Positions 1-7,911 are shown, counted from the stretch's first letter. The stretch: 64,000 bases of DNA from Candidatus Methanoperedens sp. BLZ2 (GCF_002487355.1 NZ_NTMG01000060.1:23790-87789), one strand, 5' to 3'. The notes: generated by a model not told the origin, from the letters alone. A program made the numbers and translations.

Positions 1-1049
1 TTGAGCCAACCAGTAGCGAAATCTTTCACCGAATAATCATTCATGTCTATGCTGATGATTTTATAGCCTGTCGGAACTTTGCGGTTCCATGAGCCGTGAA
101 AAGCTACGAAAAGATCACCCCTGTATTCCTGCGGGAAATTATCGCCATAGTAGAAAGCAAGCCCCAGGGGCGCAGAATGTGCCTGAAGGTCAATCAGGCT
201 TTGAGTTTCATACGGCTCCATACAGGGATTCCTGATATACACATTCTTATCAAAATCAGTGTCATGGATATTCTTGCCATAACATATTGGCCAGCCATAA
301 TTTTTGCCTTCCCTGATAAGATTGACCTCATCAGGGGGCAGGTCATCTCCAAGATAGTCCCGGCCATTTTCAGTAGCATACATCTGTCCGGTTACCGGAT
401 GAATAACCATACCCACGGCATTTCTCAAGCCTTTTGCGAAAACTTTGCAGTCTTTCCCTTCAAGAGTACATTTGAGGATTGCGGCTCTTCTTTCATTCTC
501 CTCTATGCAGACGTTGCATGATGAACCGATACTCACGAATAAACTGTTATTATGTATTTTCAGGGTTCTTGTGGAATGACCGCCTGCGGATAAATCGTCT
601 ATTAGAACCTCTATTATATCCCTGTCTGCGATCAAATTATTGTCATTATCTTTTACCCTGATAACCCTGTTCTCTTCGGCTATATAGAACCAGCCTTCAT
701 AGTAATCAATACCATGCGGATTGTTGAGATTGTCGATGAATATTATTGTTTCATCGGATTTCTTGTCATTGTTCCTATCGGGAAGAGCGACAACTCTTCC
801 CATCTTTGGAACTGTGACAAATAATACTCCATCTTTCAATAGCATCATCCTTGTACCCGGATTCTGGCCGGGATATGATACTGGACTTCCACCCATATTT
901 TCTGCAAAAGAATCGATCCTGAACCCTTGAGGAAGTTCGATTTCGGGAAGAGTTTCGGATTTAACTGATGGTTTTATGCCATAATAAGAAATTGCAGCTA
1001 TTAAAATCACGATCAATGCAAATAAAATCAATAATAACTTTCTATTCAT
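1..1049 (-). CDS. PQQ-dependent sugar dehydrogenase-like beta-propeller protein (3' end beyond window)
   Basis: Reading the minus strand from an ATG at 1049 gives an open frame of about 349 codons that runs off the left edge, so the C-terminus is missing. Residues 1-24 form a hydrophobic signal or anchor segment. The rest has the motifs of the glucose/sorbosone dehydrogenase (GSDH) six-bladed propeller family: NNPHGIDYYEGWFYIAE, LRNAVGMVIHP, YATENGRDYLGDD, GKNYGWPICYG and FVAFHGSWNR. A GGGGGA ribosome site precedes the ATG. Family members oxidise sugars with PQQ or act as extracytoplasmic binding propellers. PQQ use here is unproven, because archaeal members often sit in genomes without PQQ synthesis. 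Two Cys residues (SSCNVC) may be structural. Confidence 0.85.
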   Translation of the reverse strand, partial: MNRKLLLILFALIVILIAAISYYGIKPSVKSETLPEIELPQGFRIDSFAENMGGSPVSYPGQNPGTRMMLLKDGVLFVTVPKMGRVVALPDRNNDKKSDETIIFIDNLNNPHGIDYYEGWFYIAEENRVIRVKDNDNNLIADRDIIEVLIDDLSAGGHSTRTLKIHNNSLFVSIGSSCNVCIEENERRAAILKCTLEGKDCKVFAKGLRNAVGMVIHPVTGQMYATENGRDYLGDDLPPDEVNLIREGKNYGWPICYGKNIHDTDFDKNVYIRNPCMEPYETQSLIDLQAHSAPLGLAFYYGDNFPQEYRGDLFVAFHGSWNRKVPTGYKIISIDMNDYSVKDFATGWL

Positions 1050-1229
1050 ATTTTCATTCCCCCGCTGAAGTGCTATAGCATAGTTCATAAATGTCTGTAA
1101 TTTTATGAACAATTAGCCGCGTTCTAAATCGTTGTCCTGATTACTGTTTGCGTTTACGGTCATTTTCGAACTTCGCTATAATTACAACAATGACGCTTCA
1201 AAATATTAAATTATTTGTTCCCTTAAAAT

Positions 1230-2435
1230 TTATTTCGAGAAAACCGCTTTCCTTACCGCTTCAATCGTCGCATCGATTTCCATGGGTCTGGGGCATACGG
1301 AAAGCACGTGTTCTGAGTCCTTGAGCAAATGCCCTGTCGTGACACATGCCACTATTTCATCTTTATCAATAACGCCAAGGTTCACAAGTTTCCGAAGGCC
1401 TGCGATGGATGAAGCACTTGCGGGTTCTACTCCTATCCCCTCAAGATACGCAAGTTCCTGCTGGGCGCTTATTATTTCCTCATCAGTCACGGTTTCGGCA
1501 GTTCCTCCGGATTCCCGGATCGCCTTTAAGGCTTTTATTGAATTTACCGGATTTCCGATCCTGATAGCTGTTGCAATTGTTTCAGGGTGACCTTCAGGCG
1601 TTATTGCAGCAGAGTTATTCCTTATTGCCGTAACAACAGGGCTTGCACCTTGCGCCTGTATTCCGGTCATTTTCGGAACACTGTCAATGAGACCAAGATT
1701 CTTTAATTCCTTGAATCCTTTATAAATTGCAGTGATATTGCCTGCATTCCCGACCGGAAGCACAAGCCTGTCAGGCGCTTTCCATCCAAGCTGGTCTGCG
1801 ATCTCAAAAGCTATTGTCTTTTGTCCCTCAAGACGATACGGATTAACAGAATTTAAAAGATAGAATCCTTCCCTGTCGCAAAGGTCTCGCACAAGTTTTA
1901 GCGCATCATCAAAATTTCCACGGATGCTCAACACTTTTGCGCCATGCATGAGTGCCTGGGCAAGTTTTCCCAGGGCGACTTTACCTGAGGGAAGAAGAAC
2001 CACGGCGGGAACGCCTGCCCTTGCCCCGTACACAGCTAAAGATGCGGACGTATTCCCGGTAGATGCACAGGCAACCGTTTTCATACCAAGTTCAATGGCT
2101 TTGGTAACACCAACTGTCATCCCCCTGTCCTTGAATGAGCCTGTAGGGTTCATGCCTTCATGTTTGACATAAACATCCTTAAGTCCGATACTTTTTGCTA
2201 TCCTGTCAACGCGATATAGCGGCGTTCCGCCTTCTTTAAGGGATACCGGGTCTATGCTTATCGGCAGCAAGGCGCGATACTTCCAGACAGAAAGCGGGCC
2301 TTTCAAATCGTTTTTAGTAATATTGATTTGCGAATAATCGTAAATAACGTCGAGCAGACCACCGCAGGTACAGGTATAGATGACTTCCTTTGCGGAATAT
2401 TTCTTGTGACATTGAATGCACTCAAGGTGGTACAT
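1230..2435 (-). CDS. thrC: threonine synthase
   Basis: This PLP enzyme converts O-phosphohomoserine to threonine, the last step of threonine synthesis, in the cytoplasm. The 401-residue protein begins with a zinc-ribbon-like stretch (CxxC at 6-9, CxC at 22-24), typical of archaeal ThrC. The PLP lysine is K102 in GSFKDRGM, and the phosphate-binding loop is PVGNAGN. Length is normal for the family. On the minus strand a TATA-like CTATAAATTC lies about 22 nt before the ATG, so the transcript is probably leaderless and monocistronic. A cysteate synthase paralogue is a possible alternative, but the sequence looks like ordinary ThrC. Confidence 0.93.
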   Translation of the reverse strand: MYHLECIQCHKKYSAKEVIYTCTCGGLLDVIYDYSQINITKNDLKGPLSVWKYRALLPISIDPVSLKEGGTPLYRVDRIAKSIGLKDVYVKHEGMNPTGSFKDRGMTVGVTKAIELGMKTVACASTGNTSASLAVYGARAGVPAVVLLPSGKVALGKLAQALMHGAKVLSIRGNFDDALKLVRDLCDREGFYLLNSVNPYRLEGQKTIAFEIADQLGWKAPDRLVLPVGNAGNITAIYKGFKELKNLGLIDSVPKMTGIQAQGASPVVTAIRNNSAAITPEGHPETIATAIRIGNPVNSIKALKAIRESGGTAETVTDEEIISAQQELAYLEGIGVEPASASSIAGLRKLVNLGVIDKDEIVACVTTGHLLKDSEHVLSVCPRPMEIDATIEAVRKAVFSK

Positions 2436-2504
2436 AAGGTACTCAATAGAATTTATAGGCTTATAGATTACTCTCTTATGTCTTGAATTAATTAAAAAAT
2501 GTTG

Positions 2505-3146
2505 TTATATGTCTGATTGTAGATAAAATAAATAATATAGTCTTCTATTGTCTCTGCTATTGTCAGGCAACATAAACTGAAAAGAATAAGTTTCATTATT
2601 TTTACCGGAATTGGCTACCTGAACAACAAATACCGGATCTCCATTAATATCTGTAAGTAATGCTTCCCTGGAATAATGCCCCATACCATCCAACATGTAA
2701 ATTGATGGTACATCAGCAAGCAAAGCTCCTGAATAAGGTATCCGGTAATTAGAAGAATTTGTGAATGTATTTGAACCTGAATCGTCGCCCATACCTGTTA
2801 TTTCATCAATGGATGCAATATTACCTGCTTTCAATCCTGAAAGGTCAGGAGGTGAAGGTGAAGTAGTTATGATCAGATAATCGCCCTTATGTACGGTTAT
2901 ACCCGGAAAAATATGTTGAAGAGCCTTATTATTTTTCATATCAAAATTCTCGATCGTCATCGAATTATTTGTTATCATACCATAAAATCCCAGCCAGTGT
3001 TCCGTATATGAATTCACGGTAAAATCGTTCCATGTTATATATCCACCATTGGCCTGTACAGCTGATTCACCTGCTGAAATTGATATACAAATAATTACTG
3101 TCAGTATTATATTTATTCTTAAATTTTTAAATGTTTTTATTGGCAA
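2505..3146 (-). CDS. secreted protein of an uncharacterised 'GYIT' domain family
   Basis: A hydrophobic signal peptide is followed by NGGYITWNDFTVNSY, then WLGFYGMITNNSMTI, and the protein ends LYYLFYLQ. The same opening (W-x-G-Y/F-Y/F-G-N) and the aromatic-rich ending recur in the genes at 20998 and 21883, so three members of one extracellular domain family lie in this window. The frame is open to a GTG at 3161. However, the minus-strand TATA box (TATATAAGA, 3167-3175) would place a leaderless start near 3146, where TTG begins a conventional signal peptide, so I prefer TTG. Function is unknown. No C-terminal anchor is visible, so the protein is probably released or cell-wall associated. Confidence 0.7.
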   Translation of the reverse strand: MPIKTFKNLRINIILTVIICISISAGESAVQANGGYITWNDFTVNSYTEHWLGFYGMITNNSMTIENFDMKNNKALQHIFPGITVHKGDYLIITTSPSPPDLSGLKAGNIASIDEITGMGDDSGSNTFTNSSNYRIPYSGALLADVPSIYMLDGMGHYSREALLTDINGDPVFVVQVANSGKNNETYSFQFMLPDNSRDNRRLYYLFYLQSDI

Positions 3147-3384
3147 ACCTGTCAATGTCACTCCATCTTATATATTTACACACCTTTTCACACACTTATT
3201 TTCCAAACCTGTATGCTTAGCAGAGTTATATTAATAAAATGCATACAAGATATATAATATTATTCATAGCCAATTATATAAGTATTATGGTTATAATGAT
3301 TTTCAATAAAAAATAAAAAAACAATAACTCACTGGAACAGGATTTTCCGTTTCTTTTATGCCAACCCTGACTTTTACATCTTGT

Positions 3385-4080
3385 TTATTTTGAGAAGGTA
3401 TCTACTTTCATTGATGCAAGCTTCTGCCCGCCCTGGTAAGCCTGTTCCTTAATTGATTTATATTGTTTGATCATATTATCCACTGCTGGTTCAGGGATAT
3501 TGAGATTTGAAGCCAAATTCAATAATTTTCTCTTATCTAAATTTATCTGCCCCGGAAGCATTAAACCTCCTAATGCCAGTTCCGAAACAACAGTCCCGCC
3601 GTTACCGTACACGAATGCTGCATTCTTCAGGAATTCCAGCGTCTCAGTTGCCATTTTAATATCCGGGTTCCCGCAGGCTGCAATGACAATACTATTCCTC
3701 TTCCCCTGGATACGGCATTTAATTTCAGGAGGATTTTTTCCAGGTGTAATGATTATCTGGGATACCAGCCTGTCAAATAAATTTTTAAACTGTCCAGGGA
3801 CATACCGCATATATACCGGGGATGCCAGCACAAGCCCTTCAGCCCTTGCTATTTTTTCAATTATCATAGCAAGATCATCATCAGAATCCTCTTTTGTTAT
3901 TCTGCAAACACCAGTTTGCCTGCATTCCATACACCCGGTACAAAATGCAAGATTCAGATCACTAATGTTTATTTTTTCAACTGCTGCTCCCCTGGAAACT
4001 GCTCCCTGTAATACCATGTCCACCAGAAGGTCAGTGCTGCTGCCTTTCCTTGGACTGCCTACAATTCCTAATATCTTCAT
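3385..4080 (-). CDS. iron-sulfur flavoprotein / NADPH-dependent FMN reductase family
   Basis: The 231-residue protein has the flavodoxin-like FMN phosphate loop GSPRKGSST (8-16) and a compact Cys cluster (C47, C50, C53, C59). That cluster is typical of the iron-sulfur flavoproteins of methanogens, which pass electrons through a 4Fe-4S centre and FMN. The frame is open 306 nt further upstream, but the family start is the ATG at 4080, with a GAGG ribosome site in AGAGGAATAAAT. It is divergent from a PadR regulator (4173) across a 92-bp gap holding a strong dyad, so it is probably that regulator's target. Two relatives with the same Cys spacing lie at 17074 and 17802. Confidence 0.85.
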   Translation of the reverse strand: MKILGIVGSPRKGSSTDLLVDMVLQGAVSRGAAVEKINISDLNLAFCTGCMECRQTGVCRITKEDSDDDLAMIIEKIARAEGLVLASPVYMRYVPGQFKNLFDRLVSQIIITPGKNPPEIKCRIQGKRNSIVIAACGNPDIKMATETLEFLKNAAFVYGNGGTVVSELALGGLMLPGQINLDKRKLLNLASNLNIPEPAVDNMIKQYKSIKEQAYQGGQKLASMKVDTFSK

Positions 4081-4141
4081 ATTTATTCCTCTTTGACCTG
4101 ACCATGTTAAGATCAGATGTATTGCATACCCAATAATAATA

Positions 4142-4166
4142 TTTAAATATATCGGACGTCCAATAT
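4142..4166 (+). promoter_or_regulatory. TATA box and palindromic operator between flavoprotein and padR-like genes
   Basis: TTTAAATATA (4142-4151) is an archaeal TATA-type element about 25 bp before the GTG start at 4173, and it overlaps a near-perfect dyad, ATATCGGACGTCCAATAT (4149-4166), whose core GGACGTCC is a perfect palindrome. A dimeric winged-helix repressor bound here would cover both divergent promoters. Assignment to the adjacent PadR-type protein is inferred from position. Confidence 0.6.
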
Positions 4167-4172
4167 TGGCCA

Positions 4173-4529
4173 GTGACAGATAACAATTGCAATGAGGAAA
4201 TATGCGCACCGGAATCCTGTGATATGAGGGGGATGCTTTCGTTTTTGATAATGTGGTTTCTCTCAAAAAGACCCATGTATGGTGAGGAGATAGCGCTGGA
4301 ACTTGAAAAAATGAAAGGGAACAAACCCACCCCGGGCACGATATATCCTGCATTAAAACACCTGCAGAATAATGGTCTTGTAACATCGAAGAAAGATGGG
4401 AGGAATATCATCTATTCCCTCACAGAAAAAGGCACAACAACATCAAAAAAGGCATTTGAATATTTTTGCAGTATGTTTGAACCCGTTTTCAAAGATTGTA
4501 TAAAAGCAAAAAATCTTAAAAAAATGTGA
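4173..4529 (+). CDS. PadR-family transcriptional regulator with Cys-rich N-terminus
   Basis: The 118-residue protein is a PadR winged helix: MLSFLIMWFLSKRPMYGEEI (helix 1), PTPGTIYPALKHLQNNGLV (recognition region) and IIYSLTEKG (wing). Three Cys (C6, C11, C16) precede the DNA-binding domain and could sense redox state or metal. The GTG at 4173 has no ribosome site and sits about 25 bp from the TATA box, consistent with a leaderless mRNA. Internal ATGs at RGM are alternatives but would remove the Cys. It probably represses itself and the divergent flavoprotein gene through the dyad at 4149-4166. Confidence 0.82.
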   Translation: MTDNNCNEEICAPESCDMRGMLSFLIMWFLSKRPMYGEEIALELEKMKGNKPTPGTIYPALKHLQNNGLVTSKKDGRNIIYSLTEKGTTTSKKAFEYFCSMFEPVFKDCIKAKNLKKM

Positions 4530-4593
4530 ATTATTAAAAACACGGACTTAAAAATAAATCCGCTCAATCGATTTTTCAATGAGCATTCCGGAC

Positions 4594-4950
4594 TCAGAAT
4601 GTAATTATCTGGTAACCCTCTGCTATCAATTCCCTGAAGCTCGGATGTCCCTCATATTCTTCACTGAGAGAAATGTGAGATTCCACTGCACACTCTTTGA
4701 CACCAAAACCACCGGCACAAAAACTGCAAACTCCTGTTGATTTGTCTTTTACTGAATCAAACAACTCATGAAACATATGGTCCTGTTTGGAAAGTTCTTT
4801 GACCCATTTGGTTCCTGCTCCGTCAAAGATGAGCTTAAATTCATCGTTTGCATCTTTAAATTCTTTTACTGCTAGAAGTGCATTGTGAACTCTGGCCATA
4901 TCCCCATACGTTTCCGTATCTGCTAACACTACAATTGCTACTTTTATCAT
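4594..4950 (-). CDS. DsrE-like family protein
   Basis: This 118-residue soluble protein has the alternating beta/alpha pattern of the DsrE/DsrF-like fold, starting IKVAIVVLADTETYGDM and containing LIFDGAGTKWV. C75, C78 and C87 (GVCSFCAGGFGVKECAV) occupy the region where DsrE/TusD proteins carry their sulfur-transfer cysteines. Family members carry persulfide in sulfur relay; the substrate here is unknown. It is convergent with the PadR gene. The theme matches the nearby flavoproteins and the TSUP transporter genes further on. Confidence 0.8.
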   Translation of the reverse strand: MIKVAIVVLADTETYGDMARVHNALLAVKEFKDANDEFKLIFDGAGTKWVKELSKQDHMFHELFDSVKDKSTGVCSFCAGGFGVKECAVESHISLSEEYEGHPSFRELIAEGYQIITF

Positions 4951-5069
4951 ATTCTGTCCTCCGTTTTATATGCCTTTTTCAGACAAATTCTATATTTACC
5001 TTATAGATAATAACCCTCTTCAGGTTGTGAATATTATAAGCACACCCGATTATAGAATATATTAAAACT

Positions 5070-5504
5070 TCATTTCAATGTGCAATTATTCATGCTGTCT
5101 GAGAGTTTAAATAAGGCAAATAAAAGCAACATGATGGAAGCTATTTCCAACCATTGGTTCTTGCCTAAAATGAAAGCCAGCGGTGCTGATATTCCCAGCA
5201 GCGACACCAGAAGGGGCGTGCAAAGGGGACATGCTGATGTGAAAAAACCTACAAACATACCTGCAAGGCCGGTTTTTTCATGCTTTTTAATTCCCATCTC
5301 CCTTTGATTATATATGAACATGGTTAGATAAATTCCTGAAAGGACTGACATAACAATAGTCAAAAAACCATTGAGGGGATTTATTTGCGCCCCCATTGTC
5401 AGGTTTGTGAATACTGCATAAATGTAGGTCATAACTGCTATAGAAAACAAAGCAATAGCAAAATATGACTTGTTTTTTAAAACTTTAATTATATTGTCTA
5501 ACAT
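5070..5504 (-). CDS. small integral membrane protein with CPLC motif
   Basis: The 144 residues hold about four hydrophobic helices: YFAIALFSIAVMTYIYAVF, GFLTIVMSVLSGIYLTMFIY, GLAGMFVGFFTSACPLCTPL and WLEIASIMLLLFALF. A TSACPLCTPLLVSLLG segment puts a CxxC pair at a membrane boundary, resembling membrane thiol-redox or transport proteins. I cannot name the family. The start is ATG at 5504 with an AGAGGTATTT ribosome site that lies inside the T-tract of the upstream hairpin at 5515-5546. Confidence 0.7.
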   Translation of the reverse strand: MLDNIIKVLKNKSYFAIALFSIAVMTYIYAVFTNLTMGAQINPLNGFLTIVMSVLSGIYLTMFIYNQREMGIKKHEKTGLAGMFVGFFTSACPLCTPLLVSLLGISAPLAFILGKNQWLEIASIMLLLFALFKLSDSMNNCTLK

Positions 5505-5514
5505 AAATACCTCT

Positions 5515-5546
5515 AAAAATAGCTGCCTTGAAAGCAGGCAGCTTTT
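5515..5546 (-). terminator. hairpin terminator, potentially bidirectional
   Basis: AGCTGCCT (5521-5528) and AGGCAGCT (5536-5543) form a perfect 8-bp stem with a 7-nt loop. On the minus strand it is followed by ATTTTTA, on the plus strand by TTTT. It lies directly after a 19-codon minus-strand ORF and ends transcription from the regulator genes upstream, though it also overlaps the leader of the gene at 5504. Confidence 0.6.
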
Positions 5547-5549
5547 ACA

Positions 5550-5609
5550 TTACTCAGGCGGCGGGGTGGGCATGAAGTTTGTATCAATGGCTATTATCTT
5601 ACTACTCAT
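5550..5609 (-). CDS. candidate 19-residue small protein ending PTPPPE
   Basis: The minus strand encodes MSSKIIAIDTNFMPTPPPE, with TTGAGGT placed 6 nt before the ATG and a stop 4 nt before the hairpin at 5515-5546. A good ribosome site, short ORF and immediate terminator make a plausible tiny transcription unit. The PPP run could stall ribosomes, as leader peptides do. Conservation is unknown, so confidence is low. Confidence 0.35.
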   Translation of the reverse strand: MSSKIIAIDTNFMPTPPPE

Positions 5610-5686
5610 ATTTTTTACCTCAACCTATTATCTGGGGTTATTCCAGTAATATCCAGCGGAGTAGTGAGTAAAATAAGCACTAGCGA

Positions 5687-6082
5687 TTATCGTTTTTCAA
5701 AATTGGTTACGAGCTGTCCCATCATCCTGTACCAGACATTAAGTTCCCTGTTCATTATCATTTTTGTTTCCTCAATCGGGACAGATGTGTAAATATAAGT
5801 AAACCCGCCAGCGCCCAGTACCCTGAATTTTCGTTCTATCATACCTTTGTCCATTAATGTCTGAAGTGAGCGCTGGATTGAACTTCTATCCTTTTTAAGA
5901 GACTCTGAAACTTCAGCGATAGTTGATCCGGAATGGTCAAGAAGATAAAAATATACCTCTATTTCATAATCCTTTATCTTAAAAACGCAGCGCATAACAT
6001 CATTGAATTTAGGCGCCGGGGTCATCATAAGCTCTTCCACTGTCTGGAATTCCGTCTTATTTTCATTATCCAAAGTATCCAT
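5687..6082 (-). CDS. TrmB/MarR-like winged-helix transcriptional regulator
   Basis: The 131-residue protein has a winged helix: YEIEVYFYLLDHSGSTIAEV, KKDRSSIQRSLQTLMDKGMI (recognition helix) and a wing ending FTYIYTSVP. This pattern is typical of archaeal TrmB-like or sugar-specific MarR-like regulators, but the sugar-binding C-terminal domain of true TrmB is absent. A C-terminal helix (WYRMMGQLVTNFE) probably dimerises. It lies 30 nt downstream of another regulator (6113-6790) on the same strand and may be cotranscribed. The target is unknown. Confidence 0.78.
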   Translation of the reverse strand: MDTLDNENKTEFQTVEELMMTPAPKFNDVMRCVFKIKDYEIEVYFYLLDHSGSTIAEVSESLKKDRSSIQRSLQTLMDKGMIERKFRVLGAGGFTYIYTSVPIEETKMIMNRELNVWYRMMGQLVTNFEKR

Positions 6083-6112
6083 AACTTCACCTTATATCTG
6101 AATACATTAAAT

Positions 6113-6790
6113 TCAGGAGCTCAATACCGAATACATATCACCAATACTTCTTAAGACCTTGAATCCCTTATCCGTGATCATATAGTCTCCCCGCTCATGG
6201 CGCTGTAAGATCATTCCGCTGTCAAGCAGTTTTTGCAAATGGAATAGTAAATTCCCTCCGCGAAGTCCTGTGAGTTCAGTGAGCGTGGAAAAGGTTTTTG
6301 TCTCTATTGCTATTGCTTTCATTATTTGAAGGCGCTGTTTATTGGATATCGGTTCAAGTATGTCATTAACAACCAGTTCATCAGGTAATAATGATATATC
6401 CTGCTTCTTTTCTGTATCTGTGTTATATATTTGCAGCGACCGCATCAGATCGACCTGCTTCCCTAAAAGCGTCTGGACATTTGAAAAACATTTCTCGCAC
6501 TGCTTCGATGGGGCACTGCTCCTCATACCGTTTAGATCCGACTGGTTTTTCAAAATAATATCTTCATGAACCTCATCCTGCTTTATCAGGCTTGCATTCT
6601 TTTGCAGGAATCCTGTGAAGTTGGATTTGCAGGTATCCCGCATCTGGCATTTTTTGACCATATTATTTTCAAGACCGCCCTCGATATCATCAAGAACATG
6701 CCCTATGATCGCATTCGTAAAATTAGCGCGGGAACCCGAAAGTACATGTTCAAGATGCTGCTGGCTTGACTGCTCAACAAACCGCTTCAT
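6113..6790 (-). CDS. ArsR-like winged-helix regulator with Cys-rich N-terminal domain; 5' end probably frameshifted
   Basis: The 225-residue frame has an N-terminal helical domain with Cys pairs (CQMRDTC and CEKCF, the latter near residue 100), then a winged helix: QRLQIMKAIAIETKTFSTL, GNLLFHLQKLLDSGMI and a DYMITDKGF wing. It probably senses metal, redox or a ligand through the Cys region. Coding character continues upstream of the annotated ATG: in the same frame LYEIHNDM precedes it, while MVNKKDDSYKEVLEIKK lies one frame away starting at 6864, joined across a run of eight A. The true protein probably starts at 6864, with a one-base indel, real or from assembly, in between. Confidence 0.78.
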   Translation of the reverse strand: MKRFVEQSSQQHLEHVLSGSRANFTNAIIGHVLDDIEGGLENNMVKKCQMRDTCKSNFTGFLQKNASLIKQDEVHEDIILKNQSDLNGMRSSAPSKQCEKCFSNVQTLLGKQVDLMRSLQIYNTDTEKKQDISLLPDELVVNDILEPISNKQRLQIMKAIAIETKTFSTLTELTGLRGGNLLFHLQKLLDSGMILQRHERGDYMITDKGFKVLRSIGDMYSVLSS

Positions 6791-6898
6791 GTCATTATGT
6801 ATCTCATACAGCTTTTTTTTATTTCGAGGACCTCTTTGTAAGAGTCATCCTTTTTATTTACCATATGAGAAGTTGTTTTGTCTTATCAAGATAAAAAG

Positions 6899-6959
6899 GT
6901 TTCTATTACAACCTTAAAGGTCATGTTTGTATATTAAAATGTAGTTGGTATAGGTTTAT
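6899..6959 (+). repeat. 61-bp repeat X, copy A
   Basis: This stretch matches 16519-16579 at all but two positions (T/C at 6927, G/T at 6954), same orientation. It contains GTATATTAAAATG, a plausible TATA region. Downstream on the plus strand lies a GC-rich structured stretch (6962-7090), whereas copy B lies upstream of a protein gene, so a shared promoter or operator is the simplest reading. Confidence 0.8.
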
Positions 6960-6961
6960 AG

Positions 6962-7100
6962 CAATTATTCGGTATGGAATGCACACTCCGAATATCACCC
7001 TATTCAGGTGACCTCGCAGGAAATGGTAAGCCATGCGGGCAAGGCTTGCAGCGCACCTTTACACATTGAAGCCCTGTGCCATGAACAGATATATTTTTTT
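6962..7100 (+). ncRNA. candidate structured noncoding RNA downstream of repeat X
   Basis: A GC-rich island in AT-rich intergenic DNA with several consecutive hairpins: TATTCGG/CCGAATA, TCACC/GGTGA, ATGG-taag-CCAT and GCAAG-g-CTTGC. It is preceded by repeat X with a TATA-like element and followed by a T-rich tract (ATTTTTTTCTTT, about 7090-7100), which is expected for a plus-strand transcript. No ORF of note. The strand is inferred from the T-tract. Confidence 0.45.
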
Positions 7101-7110
7101 CTTTCTGAGT

Positions 7111-7911
7111 TTATGAGGATGTTTTGTTCAAATATTCCTGCAATGAATCGAAGTAATTGGAATTGATGCTGTAAATTGTGTACCTGCCATTTGTATCAGC
7201 TTTAACAATCCCCTGTTCTTTCAGATGTTTAATATGCTGTGTAAGTGTCGGTGAAGAAACTCCGATTCCTTCTGCAAGGGTTTTATGATTTATATTTTGA
7301 TTACCAAGTATCCCTAAAATAATCCTTCTATGAGTATCATTCTTCAGCGCAGAAATTACTGTCCGTTCTTCTTTATTATAAGTAGAGTGGTTCAGAAAAT
7401 AGCGAAGTTTTCCGTTTGTTTTGTATGATTCTATTATTTCTTTTGTTTCCATCGTTTTCAGGTGGTATTCGACCGATCCTTTGTTCAATCCTGTTTCTTT
7501 TATTATCTCGCTGAAATAACTTCCAGGGAAAGATTTAATAAAACCATATAGTTTTTCCCTGTTCATATTTTCCAGAATATTTGAGCTGTTTAATCTCTTA
7601 TAGCCACAAAGGATGGGAAAAAGCCTGATTGGAAAAAAAGTTTCCGGAGAAGAGGTTACCTTAGTAAAACCCAGCAGAAGAAGAAAAAGCCAGTAAGGAA
7701 TAGGTTTGACTTCGATTTCATGAACATCTTCCCCTGCTACTGATGCGCCGAATTGGTTACTTTGGGAGGGACGTACCGTGTATTCAGTAGCATAGGCTGT
7801 AGAGACCGATAATAAAATGAAAAAATAAAGAAGGAAAATTCTCGGTCTAATGCTGAGCCACGTTAAAGTTGTAGTCTTCCGTTCCAACGACTGATACTCC
7901 ATATGCCTCAT
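7111..7911 (-). CDS. membrane-tethered double winged-helix transcriptional regulator
   Basis: The frame has a first membrane segment (IFLLYFFILLSVSTAYA), a short extracytoplasmic stretch (TEYTVRPSQSNQFGAS...), a second hydrophobic segment (YWLFLLLLGF), then two cytoplasmic winged helices: GSYFSEIIKETGLNKGSVEY and ALKNDTHRRIILGILG through TLTQHIKHLKEQGIV. This fits a one-component sensor bringing an outside signal to DNA. Its TEYTVRPS motif also occurs after the signal peptide of the upstream secreted protein (7847-8281), with which it overlaps by 65 nt. The start is uncertain: ATG 7911, ATG 7902 or TTG in SLERK. Probably cotranscribed with its neighbour. Confidence 0.8.
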   Translation of the reverse strand: MRHMEYQSLERKTTTLTWLSIRPRIFLLYFFILLSVSTAYATEYTVRPSQSNQFGASVAGEDVHEIEVKPIPYWLFLLLLGFTKVTSSPETFFPIRLFPILCGYKRLNSSNILENMNREKLYGFIKSFPGSYFSEIIKETGLNKGSVEYHLKTMETKEIIESYKTNGKLRYFLNHSTYNKEERTVISALKNDTHRRIILGILGNQNINHKTLAEGIGVSSPTLTQHIKHLKEQGIVKADTNGRYTIYSINSNYFDSLQEYLNKTSS

